Positions 20,069-27,967 of a DNA stretch of 64,000 nucleotides are shown here, one piece after another (within the stretch, counting starts at the first letter, position 1; each line of letters opens with the position of its first letter). This DNA is from Luteimonas padinae (lineage in GTDB: Bacteria; Pseudomonadota; Gammaproteobacteria; Xanthomonadales; Xanthomonadaceae). The DNA is taken from the NCBI RefSeq assembly GCF_014652935.1, contig NZ_BMZT01000007.1, positions 8,464 to 72,463 on the forward strand. The letters run 5' to 3'. Position numbers and translations under genes: made by a program. Below the pieces are notes generated by a model. That model searched no databases. It saw only the letters and a list, made by a program, of their open reading frames with translations, and was not told where the DNA came from.

Positions 20069-20413
20069 TTTGCCACGGATGAACGCGGATAGCGCGGATC
20101 TACACGGATAGAGCAAAAGCGTTTGTAGAAAAGGCCTTTGCGGGCAAGCGTTGGGGCTGCGGGAGCCGATCAGGAAACAGATGAAAGGCAACAGCATGTT
20201 TGGCCACGGATTTGCGCGGATGACGCGGATCTGGCTGAGGCCAGCGCCGGCAGCACGCTTTGCCTGCTTTTCTTTTTCAATCAGGCTCCTTGGCAACACG
20301 CTTGCCTCGCCCAGATCCGCGTCATCCGCGCAAATCCGTGGCTGAAAAAGCTCTTTCTCCTGCCATTGCCCTATCCGCGCAAATGCGCGTCATCCGCGTT
20401 CATCCGTGGCAAA
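20069..20413. repeat. large palindromic intergenic element, copy 2
   Basis: Nested inverted repeats: an outer pair of 22 bases (20069-20090 with 20392-20413, perfect) and an inner pair of 32 bases (20203-20234 with 20311-20342, perfect) around a 76-base loop. The inner arms differ from copy 1 at one stem position, with the matching change on the other arm. This fills nearly all of the 387 bases between the deacetylase and methyltransferase genes; no gene is seen in it. Confidence 0.82.
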
Positions 20414-20444
20414 AAAAGATGCCCCACCCACCGCGCGCAGCAGG

Positions 20445-21146
20445 TCAGTCGCGGTGGGCCACGACCAGCCAGTTGTTGAACGGCGTACTGCCATACAGCG
20501 GCCGGAAGTCGACGGCCAGGCCCGCCCCCGTGAGCGCGGTTTCCAGTTCGGCGCGGGTGGGGTAGCGCTTGGGCACTTCCTGCATCCAGCCGGCGAGGTG
20601 GGCGAGGCGGTCGGTGATGCGGGTGGTGCGGCCGCGGCGGGTGTCGTCGCCCAGGCCGCTGCGGATCACCAGCTTCGCGCCGGGCACCAGCATCGCGGCG
20701 GTGTCGGCGAGCAGGCGGGCCTGGGCTTCGGCGTCGAGGTACTGCAGCACGTCCAGGATGGCGACGCTGCCCCGGTGCGGCGGCCAGCCTTTGGCGAGGT
20801 CGACCACTTCGAAGCGGGCGTTGTCGGCGATGCCGGTGCGCTCGGCGATCATTCGGCCGCGCTTGATCTTGTCGGCGTCGATGTCCACGCCGTGCCAGGG
20901 CATGGCCTGGCCGTCGAGGCGCAGGGCGTGCAGCAGCAGACCCAGGCCGCAGCCGAGGTCGAGGACCGGCGCAGTGGTGCCGCGCAGGGCCTCGAGCACG
21001 CCGGGATACAGCGGGTCGGTGCGCAGCTTGGTCAGCGTGTAGTAGTAGTCGTAGCGGTTGCCGTAGAAACGCGGCGGCAGGAAGGCGCGGGCGATCGCGC
21101 GGGCTTCGGTGGGCGGGAAAGGGGCGTCGGCGGCTCGGGTGTTCAT
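20445..21146 (-). CDS. class I SAM-dependent methyltransferase
   Basis: Protein of 233 residues with the SAM-binding motif I VLDLGCGLGLLL, motif II acidic residue in HGVDIDADKI, and motif IV region VAILDVLQYLD. The N-terminal FYGNRYDYYYTLTKLRTDPL is conserved in a xanthomonad-type family found beside SGNH hydrolase genes. The target molecule is unknown; a lipid or polyketide-like small molecule is possible. Start at the ATG ending at 21146, which overlaps the stop of the upstream hydrolase gene by four bases. Third gene of an apparent aminotransferase-hydrolase-methyltransferase series. Confidence 0.85.
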   Translation of the reverse strand: MNTRAADAPFPPTEARAIARAFLPPRFYGNRYDYYYTLTKLRTDPLYPGVLEALRGTTAPVLDLGCGLGLLLHALRLDGQAMPWHGVDIDADKIKRGRMIAERTGIADNARFEVVDLAKGWPPHRGSVAILDVLQYLDAEAQARLLADTAAMLVPGAKLVIRSGLGDDTRRGRTTRITDRLAHLAGWMQEVPKRYPTRAELETALTGAGLAVDFRPLYGSTPFNNWLVVAHRD

Positions 21147-21781
21147 GCGTCGTCCTTGGCGGTGCCCGCGGGCGGCTGCAGCAGGCGGCGTGCGACCGGC
21201 AGGGCCAGGCGCGTCCATTCGGCGTACATGGAGGTGGAAGGATGCAGGCCGTCGTCGGCCAGCATCGCGGGTTCGGCGCCGCGCGCGCGGCTGGCGGCGG
21301 TGATGTCGACGAAGGCGACGCCGCGGCCGTCACAGGCCTGGCGTGCGACGGCGTTGTACGCGTCCAGCTCGCCCGCGATCACGGACACGTCGCGTCCGGA
21401 CGCGGCCGCGAACGGGGTCACGCCCCAGTCCGGGATCGACAGCACCAGCACGCGCTCGGCGCGGGGGCCGGCAAAGCCGATCGCGCGGTCGAGCAGGGCG
21501 GCGAATTCGCGCGCGTACACGTCGACGCTGTGTCCGCGGTACTGGTTGTTGACGCCGATCAGCAGGCTCACCAGGTCGAACGGGCCGGAGGGCGCGGCGG
21601 CATCGATGGCCGCGTCGAGCTCGTCGGTGGTCCAGCCGGTCCGCGCGATGGTCTGCGGGTCGTCGAGCGCGATGCCTTCGGCGCGCAGCGCGTGCGCAAG
21701 CTGGTGCGGCCACCGGCCCTCGGCCGGGACCGCCTCGCCGATGGTGTAGGAGTCGCCGAGGGCGAGGAAGGACAGCGACAT
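21143..21781 (-). CDS. SGNH/GDSL hydrolase
   Basis: Hydrolase of 212 residues: block I LALGDSYTIGE with the nucleophilic Ser, block III LIGVNNQYRG (oxyanion Asn), block V DDGLHPSTSMY (Asp and His). No signal peptide, so it acts in the cytoplasm as an esterase, thioesterase or acyl-hydrolase. Overlaps the following methyltransferase gene by four bases; the aminotransferase gene ends five bases upstream of its start, so all three are likely one operon. The physiological ester is unknown. Confidence 0.88.
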   Translation of the reverse strand: MSLSFLALGDSYTIGEAVPAEGRWPHQLAHALRAEGIALDDPQTIARTGWTTDELDAAIDAAAPSGPFDLVSLLIGVNNQYRGHSVDVYAREFAALLDRAIGFAGPRAERVLVLSIPDWGVTPFAAASGRDVSVIAGELDAYNAVARQACDGRGVAFVDITAASRARGAEPAMLADDGLHPSTSMYAEWTRLALPVARRLLQPPAGTAKDDA

Positions 21782-21785
21782 CACG

Positions 21786-23048
21786 TCAGGACGCGGGCGC
21801 GGCGGCGGGGGTTGGATCCGTGCCGGCTGCGGCGGCGCGGCGCGCGAGGACACGGTCGATGCGGCGGAACACCTCGCGCAGCTGTTCCGGCTCCGGCAGC
21901 AGGGTGACGCGGAAGTGGTTGCGGAAGGGCACGTTGAAGCTCGAACCCGGCACCACCAGCACGTGCTCGGTCTCCATCAGCTCCAGCGCGAAGCGGTGGT
22001 CGTCGAAGCCGCGGGCGGCGTCGCCGACCACGCCCGGGAAGGCGTACAGCGCGCCGTCGGGTACGCGCAGCTCGAGGTGCGGGCTGGCGGCGCAGGCTTC
22101 GGCCACCGCGCGCCGCGCCTCGTGCAGGCGGCCGCCGGGCGCGACCAGCGGGCCGATGGTGTCCAGCCCCGACAGCGCCGCCGGCACCGCGAACTGCCCC
22201 GGTACGTTCGCGCACAGGCGCAGCGCACCGAGCAGGTCGATGGCGTGGCGATAGTCGCGGGTCGCGGCCGGGTCGCCCGACAGGAGCGCCCAGCCCACGC
22301 GCCAGCCGCAGGCGCGGTGCACCTTGCTCAGGCCGCCGAAGGACATGCAGGGCACGTCGCCGGCGATCGGCGCCAGCGGCTCGAAGCGCGCGCCGTCGTA
22401 GGTGATGCCGTCGTAGATCTCGTCCGACATCAGCAGCAGGCCGTGGCGCGCGGCGATGGCCACGATCCGCTCCAGCAGCGCGCGCGGGTAGCTGGCGCCG
22501 GTGGGATTGTTCGGGTTGATCAGCACGATCGCGCGGGTGTGCGTCGACACCAGCGCCTCGATCTCGTCCGGGTCCGGCAGGAAGCCGTCCTCGGCGCGGC
22601 AGCGGTAGTACACCGGGCGGCCGTCGTTGAGGATGGTCGCCGCCGACCACAGCGGGTAGTCGGGCGAGGGCAGCAGTACTTCGTCGCCGGGGTCGAGCAG
22701 GGCGCGCAGGCTGATGTCGATCAGCTCGCTGACGCCGTTGCCGATGAAGACGTCGTCGGCCGACACGCCGTGCATGCCGCGTGCGGCGTGGTGCGCGGCG
22801 ATCGCCTCGCGCGCCGCCGGCAGGCCCTGCTGGTGCGCGTAGGGATCGGTGTCGTGGATGTGGTCGGCGATCGCCCGCTGCATGTGCTCCGGCGCGCGGA
22901 AGCCGAAGGCGCCGGGATTGCCGATGTTGAGCTTGATCAGCGCATGTCCCTGCGCCTCGAGTTCGCGGGCGCGCCGGGCGAGCTCGCCGCGGATTTCGTA
23001 GCGCACCTCGGACAGGCGTTCCCGGGTGGCGACGTGGGGCGTGGGCAT
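21786..23048 (-). CDS. class I/II aminotransferase (AlaA/AlaC-like)
   Basis: PLP-dependent enzyme of 420 residues. The PLP lysine is in GGLSKVHRACGWRVGW; the phosphate/substrate Asn and Asp regions are in NPNNPTGA and MSDEIYDGITYDG; the carboxylate Arg is in NHFRVTLLPEP. Best fit is the alanine/glutamate-pyruvate transaminase group (E. coli AlaA/YfbQ); assignment to alanine is family-based. The C-terminus has an Ala/Pro-rich tail. First gene of a three-gene minus-strand series with the SGNH hydrolase and methyltransferase. Confidence 0.88.
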   Translation of the reverse strand: MPTPHVATRERLSEVRYEIRGELARRARELEAQGHALIKLNIGNPGAFGFRAPEHMQRAIADHIHDTDPYAHQQGLPAAREAIAAHHAARGMHGVSADDVFIGNGVSELIDISLRALLDPGDEVLLPSPDYPLWSAATILNDGRPVYYRCRAEDGFLPDPDEIEALVSTHTRAIVLINPNNPTGASYPRALLERIVAIAARHGLLLMSDEIYDGITYDGARFEPLAPIAGDVPCMSFGGLSKVHRACGWRVGWALLSGDPAATRDYRHAIDLLGALRLCANVPGQFAVPAALSGLDTIGPLVAPGGRLHEARRAVAEACAASPHLELRVPDGALYAFPGVVGDAARGFDDHRFALELMETEHVLVVPGSSFNVPFRNHFRVTLLPEPEQLREVFRRIDRVLARRAAAAGTDPTPAAAPAS

Positions 23049-23130
23049 GCGGGTGGTTCGGCGGAGGGGGACGGCAGAGACTAGCGGAATTCCCGGCCGG
23101 AAGCGCCGCCGGCGCGGCGCTCCGCGAGGC

Positions 23131-24501
23131 TCAACCGGCGTCGAAGCGCGGGCAGGCCGGGGCCGCCGAAGGCGGCGCCGCGGCGGGCAGCAGCTCCATC
23201 AGGCTCCGCGCGGCGTGGCGGGCCACGGATTCCAGCTCGGCGGCGGGCGTGGTGTCGCCCACCTCGTAGGTCACCGCGGGTGCGCCGAGGCGGCAGAACG
23301 CCCAGTTCTTGAACACCGGCGTGCGTGCGGCCGAGGGCTTTTCCTCGATGTCGAAGCCGGCCTGCATCGCCGCCATCCACGCGTGCAGCACGCCGTCCGG
23401 CGCCCGCGAGGGGTCTTCGGCCACCGTGTAGAAGACGTCGCGGAAGGTGGAGTGGAAGTCGATCGCGAAGGCGACGCGGCCGGCGCCGATGCCGCGCTGC
23501 TGCAGCAGATCGCGCAGCGCGCGCGTCTCCGGCTGCGCGAACGGGCCCCAGTCGCGGTTGATGTCGACGCCGCGGGCGTTGCCGCGCCAGTGGCCTTCGA
23601 CCACGCCGTCGGGATTGAGCAGCGGCACCACCAGCACGCGCACCCGGTCGCGGAACGAGCGCGCCTGCGGCGTGTCGGCGGCGAGCGCCTCGACGAAGCC
23701 CATCAGCGCCTGGGTGCCGGTGTTCTCCGGTGGATGCTGGCGCCCGAGCACCAGCAGCACCGGTGCGTCCGCGCCGGCGCCGAACTCGAACATCCGCAGC
23801 GGCCGGCCCTGCACCGAGCGGCCGAACGTGGCCGGCTCGACGCCCAGGCCCGTGGCGACGCTCGCCGACCAGGCTTCGAAGTCCTCCGGCAGCAGCGGCG
23901 GCTGCGCGAACACCCGCAGCTCGCCGGCCGCGAGCTGCAGGCGCAGGCGCGCGGTGCCGTCGGCATCGAGCTGGAACTCGTCGGCGCGCGCCTCGCGCCA
24001 TGTGCGGCCGTCGACGCTGAGCTTGGGCACGTAGCGGTGGCGATGGCCGTGGGCGTAGGCGAAGCGCAGCTCGAGCGCGCGCGGCGCGTCGGCGTGGATG
24101 CGGAAGCCGTACCAGGCGCTGGGATTGACCGGTTCGGTCTCGGGCGCGATGTCGACGCGGTAGCGGCCCTCGCCCAGGCGCTCGATGCCGGACAGGCGCG
24201 CGGCGGGCAGCAGGTTGTCGAAGCGCAGGCCGTCGTCGTCGAAGACCCGGGTGGTCCGCACCTGGGGCACGACGCCTGGCTGCTCCGCTGCCGTCGCGGC
24301 CGAAGCCGCAGCCACGGCGTCCGCCGTCGTCGATGCCGCGGGCGCTGCCGGGGCGTCCCGCGGGGTGTCCTGCGGGGCGTCCACGGCTGGGTGGGACGCG
24401 CAGCCGGCGAGCAGCAGCGCCAGTGCACCGGGGAGCCAAGGGGCGGCACGCAGGGCGGCACGTCCGCGGCTGCGCCGGCGTTCGGCGTCGGAATGTTCCA
24501 T
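23131..24501 (-). CDS. M14-family zinc carboxypeptidase, lipoprotein
   Basis: Exported protein of 456 residues with a lipoprotein signal (LALLLAGC), an Ala/Pro/Thr-rich linker to about residue 75, a beta-sandwich domain (residues about 80-200) like the N-domain of cytosolic carboxypeptidases (PVNPSAWYGFRI), and an M14 catalytic domain. Zinc ligands: His and Glu in GRQHPPENTG, His in IDFHSTFRD; catalytic Glu in VTYEVGDTT. The layout matches AGBL/CCP-like M14D enzymes. Being surface-anchored, it may trim cell-wall or protein peptides. Divergent from rsgA. The start is set by the signal. Confidence 0.88.
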   Translation of the reverse strand: MEHSDAERRRSRGRAALRAAPWLPGALALLLAGCASHPAVDAPQDTPRDAPAAPAASTTADAVAAASAATAAEQPGVVPQVRTTRVFDDDGLRFDNLLPAARLSGIERLGEGRYRVDIAPETEPVNPSAWYGFRIHADAPRALELRFAYAHGHRHRYVPKLSVDGRTWREARADEFQLDADGTARLRLQLAAGELRVFAQPPLLPEDFEAWSASVATGLGVEPATFGRSVQGRPLRMFEFGAGADAPVLLVLGRQHPPENTGTQALMGFVEALAADTPQARSFRDRVRVLVVPLLNPDGVVEGHWRGNARGVDINRDWGPFAQPETRALRDLLQQRGIGAGRVAFAIDFHSTFRDVFYTVAEDPSRAPDGVLHAWMAAMQAGFDIEEKPSAARTPVFKNWAFCRLGAPAVTYEVGDTTPAAELESVARHAARSLMELLPAAAPPSAAPACPRFDAG

Positions 24502-24615
24502 CGTGGCTCCGTGCGACAAGGGCCGCGCGATGGTCGCAGCCGCGCGCGCGACTGCCAAGCCGGAGCGCGCGGCCGGCGCTAGAATCGCGGCCATGGATCC
24601 CCGCCGCGCCCACGC

Positions 24616-25716
24616 TTGAACCCCGCGCCCGACCTGCAGGCGATCGGCTGGCGGGCCGGCATCGATCCGCGCTGGCAGGACGCCATGGCCGCGCATCCGC
24701 AGGCGCGACCGGCGCGCGTGGTCGAACAGCATCGCTCCGGCTACGTGGTGGCGACCGGCCCCGGCGACGGCGTCGCGGTGGAATCACTGCCCGAATGGCA
24801 GCGTCCCGTGGGCTATCGCAAGGGCACGGTCGCGCCCGAGGACCGCCCCGCGGTCGGCGACTGGGTGCTGGTCGAGGACGGCAAGCGCATCGTGGCGCTG
24901 CTGCCGCGGCGCAGCGCGATCAAGCGCGCGGCCGCCGGCGAGCACTACCGCCAGCAGCTGATCGCCGCCAACGTCGACGTGGCCTTCGTGGTCTGCGGCC
25001 TGGACGGCGACTTCAATCCGCGCCGCATCGAGCGCTATCTGCTGCTGGTGCAGGGCAGCGGCGCGCAGCCGGTGGTGGTGCTGACCAAGGCCGACCTTCC
25101 CGGCGCCGACCCGGCGGCCGCGCGCGCGGCGCTGGCGGCCATCGGGGAGCTCGGCGTGCCGGCGGTGGCGGTGAATGCCCGGGATCCGGCCGCGGTGCAG
25201 GCGCTGTCGCCGTGGCTGCGGCCGGGCGATACCGCCGTGCTGGTGGGAAGCTCCGGCGCCGGCAAATCCACGCTGACCAACACCCTGCTCGGCGTCGACC
25301 GGATGAAGACCGCCGCGGTGCGCGAGCACGACGCCCGCGGCCGCCACACCACCACCCACCGCGCGCTGCTCCCGCTGCCCTCGGGCGCCTGCCTGATCGA
25401 CACGCCGGGCATGCGCGAGCTCAAGCCCACCGGCGAGGAGGAGATCGCCGACGGCGGCTTCGCCGACATCGAGGCGCTGGCCGCGGAGTGCCGGTTCCGC
25501 GACTGCGCGCACGGCCGCGAGCCGGGCTGCGCGGTGCGCGCCGCGATCGCACGCGGCGAGCTCGACGAAGGCCGCTTCCTCAACTACCTCAAGCTGGGCG
25601 GCGAAGTGGCCGCGGCTTCGGGCCGGCTCGCGTCGCGCCTGGCCGACCGGCAGGGCGCTAAACCGCCGCCGCGCGCGCCGTCGAAGCGGCCGGGCGACAG
25701 GACCGGCAAGCGCTGA
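24616..25716 (+). CDS. rsgA: ribosome small subunit-dependent GTPase A
   Basis: Circularly permuted GTPase of 366 residues that checks the 30S subunit late in assembly. An N-terminal OB fold (about 35-115) is followed by the GTPase with G4 LTKAD, G1 VGSSGAGKST (about residue 211), G2/switch GRHTTTHR and G3 DTPGMRE, then the zinc finger CRFRDCAHGREPGC. The start is TTG at 24616. An 8-codon ATG frame from 24593 ends in a TGA that overlaps this TTG (TTGA), which suggests coupled initiation. Three bases separate its stop from the next gene's ATG. Confidence 0.93.
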   Translation: MNPAPDLQAIGWRAGIDPRWQDAMAAHPQARPARVVEQHRSGYVVATGPGDGVAVESLPEWQRPVGYRKGTVAPEDRPAVGDWVLVEDGKRIVALLPRRSAIKRAAAGEHYRQQLIAANVDVAFVVCGLDGDFNPRRIERYLLLVQGSGAQPVVVLTKADLPGADPAAARAALAAIGELGVPAVAVNARDPAAVQALSPWLRPGDTAVLVGSSGAGKSTLTNTLLGVDRMKTAAVREHDARGRHTTTHRALLPLPSGACLIDTPGMRELKPTGEEEIADGGFADIEALAAECRFRDCAHGREPGCAVRAAIARGELDEGRFLNYLKLGGEVAAASGRLASRLADRQGAKPPPRAPSKRPGDRTGKR

Positions 25717-25719
25717 GGC

Positions 25720-27000
25720 ATGGACGCCGCGGCCCCCGGACTCGCACACCACGCCGCGCTCGATGCGCGCATGGTCGCGGCGGCCCGCGGGATCCGGGTG
25801 CTGACGCTGACCAGCTGGCCGGCGTCGGTGCAGCAGGGTTTCCTGGCCGACGCCGCGGCGGGCCGGCTGCGGCTGCCGCGGGTGGACTATCCCCGCCACG
25901 ACTTCAGCGACGCCCGCCGCGAGCTGCAGGCCATCGCCGATGCCGCCGATCCCGCGCATCCGCTGGGCCGCTACCTCGTCGATTCGGCGCGGCAGTGGGA
26001 CGTGGCGGCGCGCATGCTCGAAGCCCTGGGCACGCCGGCGGCCGGCGCGCTGTCGGTGGCGCTGTATGGCAGCCCGTGCGATCCGCTGCCCGGCGGCGGA
26101 CCGACCACGCGCGACGCCGCGCGGCATTTCATCGACATCGCCAACGAGCTCGACCGCGAGCTGCTGGCGCCGGAAGAGCAGGTCACGATCTCCGCCACCG
26201 CGCTGCAGCTGCAGCTGCAGAACGCGCTCGACGCCTTCTTCGGCGGGCGCGTGGTCGCGGTGGAGCTGGATCCGGACATGATCGCCAAGGCCGCCGCGGG
26301 CGCGTACCGCATCCGCCTGCGCACCGGCGCCGCCTACTCCGACTACGACCGCCAGCAGCTGCTCCACCACGAGGCGCTGGTGCACTCGCTGACCGCGCTC
26401 AACGGCCGCGCGCAGCCGCTGCTGCCGAGCCTGGCGATGTCCTCGCCGCGCATCACCGCCACCCAGGAGGGCCTGGCGGTGCTGGCCGAGCAGATCACAG
26501 GCAGCATCGACATCGAGCGCATGAAGCGCATCAGCCTGCGCACCGAGGCCATCGCGATGGCGATGGAGGGCGCGGACTTCCTGCAGGTGTTCGCGTACTT
26601 CCGCGATGCCGGCCAGGAGACCGCCGAGAGCTTCTCGTCCGCCCAGCGCGTGTTCCGCGGCGTGCCGGTGGCCGGCGGCGCCGCCTTCGCCAAGGACACG
26701 GTGTACCTGCGCGGGCTGGTCGAAGTGCACACCTTCTTCCGCCACGCCCTGCGCGACGGGCGCCTGCGCCAGTGCCGGCGCCTGTTCGCCGGCAAGATGA
26801 CGCTTGACGACGTGCAGGCCTTCGAGCCGCTGTTCGAGTCCGGCGCGCTGCTGCCGCCGCGCTGGCTGCCCGACTGGGTGGCGCGCGCGAACGGCCTGGC
26901 GGGCCTGCTGGCGTTTTCGCTGTTCGCCAACCGCATCCGGCTGGACCGGCTGTCCGGAGGAGTCGGTTCCGGCGCGGAAGGCGGCGTGACGACCGCCTAG
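25720..27000 (+). CDS. DUF1704 (QEGLA-motif) metallopeptidase-like protein
   Basis: Protein of 426 residues of the DUF1704 family, once annotated as flavohemoglobin expression-modulating QEGLA proteins and related to the eukaryotic tubulin tyrosine carboxypeptidase MATCAP. The zinc motif HExxxH is present (His217, Glu218, His222 in HHEALVHSL), and the third ligand Glu250 is in the namesake TQEGLA. Helical flanks have ANELDRELLAPEEQ and FRDAGQETAESF. The bacterial substrate is unknown. ATG follows the rsgA stop by three bases, so the two are co-transcribed. Convergent overlap of four bases with the LysR gene. Confidence 0.87.
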   Translation: MDAAAPGLAHHAALDARMVAAARGIRVLTLTSWPASVQQGFLADAAAGRLRLPRVDYPRHDFSDARRELQAIADAADPAHPLGRYLVDSARQWDVAARMLEALGTPAAGALSVALYGSPCDPLPGGGPTTRDAARHFIDIANELDRELLAPEEQVTISATALQLQLQNALDAFFGGRVVAVELDPDMIAKAAAGAYRIRLRTGAAYSDYDRQQLLHHEALVHSLTALNGRAQPLLPSLAMSSPRITATQEGLAVLAEQITGSIDIERMKRISLRTEAIAMAMEGADFLQVFAYFRDAGQETAESFSSAQRVFRGVPVAGGAAFAKDTVYLRGLVEVHTFFRHALRDGRLRQCRRLFAGKMTLDDVQAFEPLFESGALLPPRWLPDWVARANGLAGLLAFSLFANRIRLDRLSGGVGSGAEGGVTTA

Positions 27001-27902
27001 CCGCCGGCACCACCCGCGCGCGCATCGCGCAGGGTCCTGGCGAATACGGTAAGGAAGCGGCGCACGGCCTCCGACGGAGGCCGGTCCTCGAGGTGCACGT
27101 ACTGCACCTTGAAGCGCAGCGGCGGCGAGAACGGGCGGTGCGACAGGCTGGGGCCGCTGCTTGCGCGCGCGGTGAACTCGTCCACCACCGCCATGCCGAC
27201 GCCGTGCCGCGCCAGCTCCGCGGCGATGTAGAAGGTCTGGTTGGAGACCACCTCGTTGGCGGCGATGTCCTGGCGCTGCAGTTCGCGGTTGAGCAGGTCG
27301 CCCACCGGGCCTCCCGTCGTCAGTCCCACCAGGTTCTGCCCGTCGAGGATCCGCAGCGGCACGTGTTCGCCCGCGTCCGGCAGCATGTCGCTGCGGAACA
27401 GCAGCATCAGTTCGCCGCTGTCGATGTCGCGGCGCTTCATCCGCGGGTGCGTCGGCGGGTCGTAGGCGATGGCGACGTCGCAGCTGCGCTCGTACAGGGC
27501 CTGGAACAGCGCGTCGTGGTGCAGCGTCTGCACGTCGAAGCTGACGTCCGGATGGCGGGCGCGGAAGCGGGCGATGGCCAGCGGCGCGACGTGCAGGCCG
27601 AGCGAGGGCACGACCGCCAGGCGCACGCGGCCGCCGGCGAGGTTGCGCAGGTTGCCGACCGTCTTCTGCAGCGAGGTCAGCCGGCTGAAGACTTCCGACA
27701 CCTCGACGAACAGCTCGTGCGCCTGGTCGGTGGCGACCAGCCGGCCGCGCACCAGGCGGAACAGCTCCAGGCCCAGCTGCTGCTGGGTGTGGTGCAGCAC
27801 CTTGCTGACCGAGGGCTGCGACACGTGCAGCGCGCGCGCGGCGGCGCTGATGCTGCCGGTGGTGTAGACGGCGTGGAAGACCTCGATCTGGCGGAAGCGC
27901 AT
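26997..27902 (-). CDS. LysR-family transcriptional regulator
   Basis: LysR-type regulator of 301 residues: winged helix at the N-terminus (FHAVYTTGSISAAARALHVS, then QPSVSKVLHHT) and a periplasmic-binding-protein-like effector domain beginning near residue 90 (GRVRLAVVPSLGLHVAPLAI). The gene lies head to tail with the gamma-glutamyltransferase 66 bases upstream on the same strand and shares a CTAG stop overlap with the converging DUF1704 gene. Control of the transferase/D-amino-acid block is the simplest guess. The ligand is unknown. An AGGAG precedes the ATG. Confidence 0.9.
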   Translation of the reverse strand: MRFRQIEVFHAVYTTGSISAAARALHVSQPSVSKVLHHTQQQLGLELFRLVRGRLVATDQAHELFVEVSEVFSRLTSLQKTVGNLRNLAGGRVRLAVVPSLGLHVAPLAIARFRARHPDVSFDVQTLHHDALFQALYERSCDVAIAYDPPTHPRMKRRDIDSGELMLLFRSDMLPDAGEHVPLRILDGQNLVGLTTGGPVGDLLNRELQRQDIAANEVVSNQTFYIAAELARHGVGMAVVDEFTARASSGPSLSHRPFSPPLRFKVQYVHLEDRPPSEAVRRFLTVFARTLRDARAGGAGG

Positions 27903-27967
27903 GGGGGTCCGGCACTCCTGGGTGAGAGCGGGCATGATCGGCGCCAGGCCCCCCGCCCGTCGCGTGA

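Noticed and set aside
17924-20413. Composite transposon formed by the two palindromic elements around the glutaredoxin fusion and deacetylase genes
   Set aside because: No transposase gene and no visible target-site duplications; codon use of the two genes is like the neighbours.
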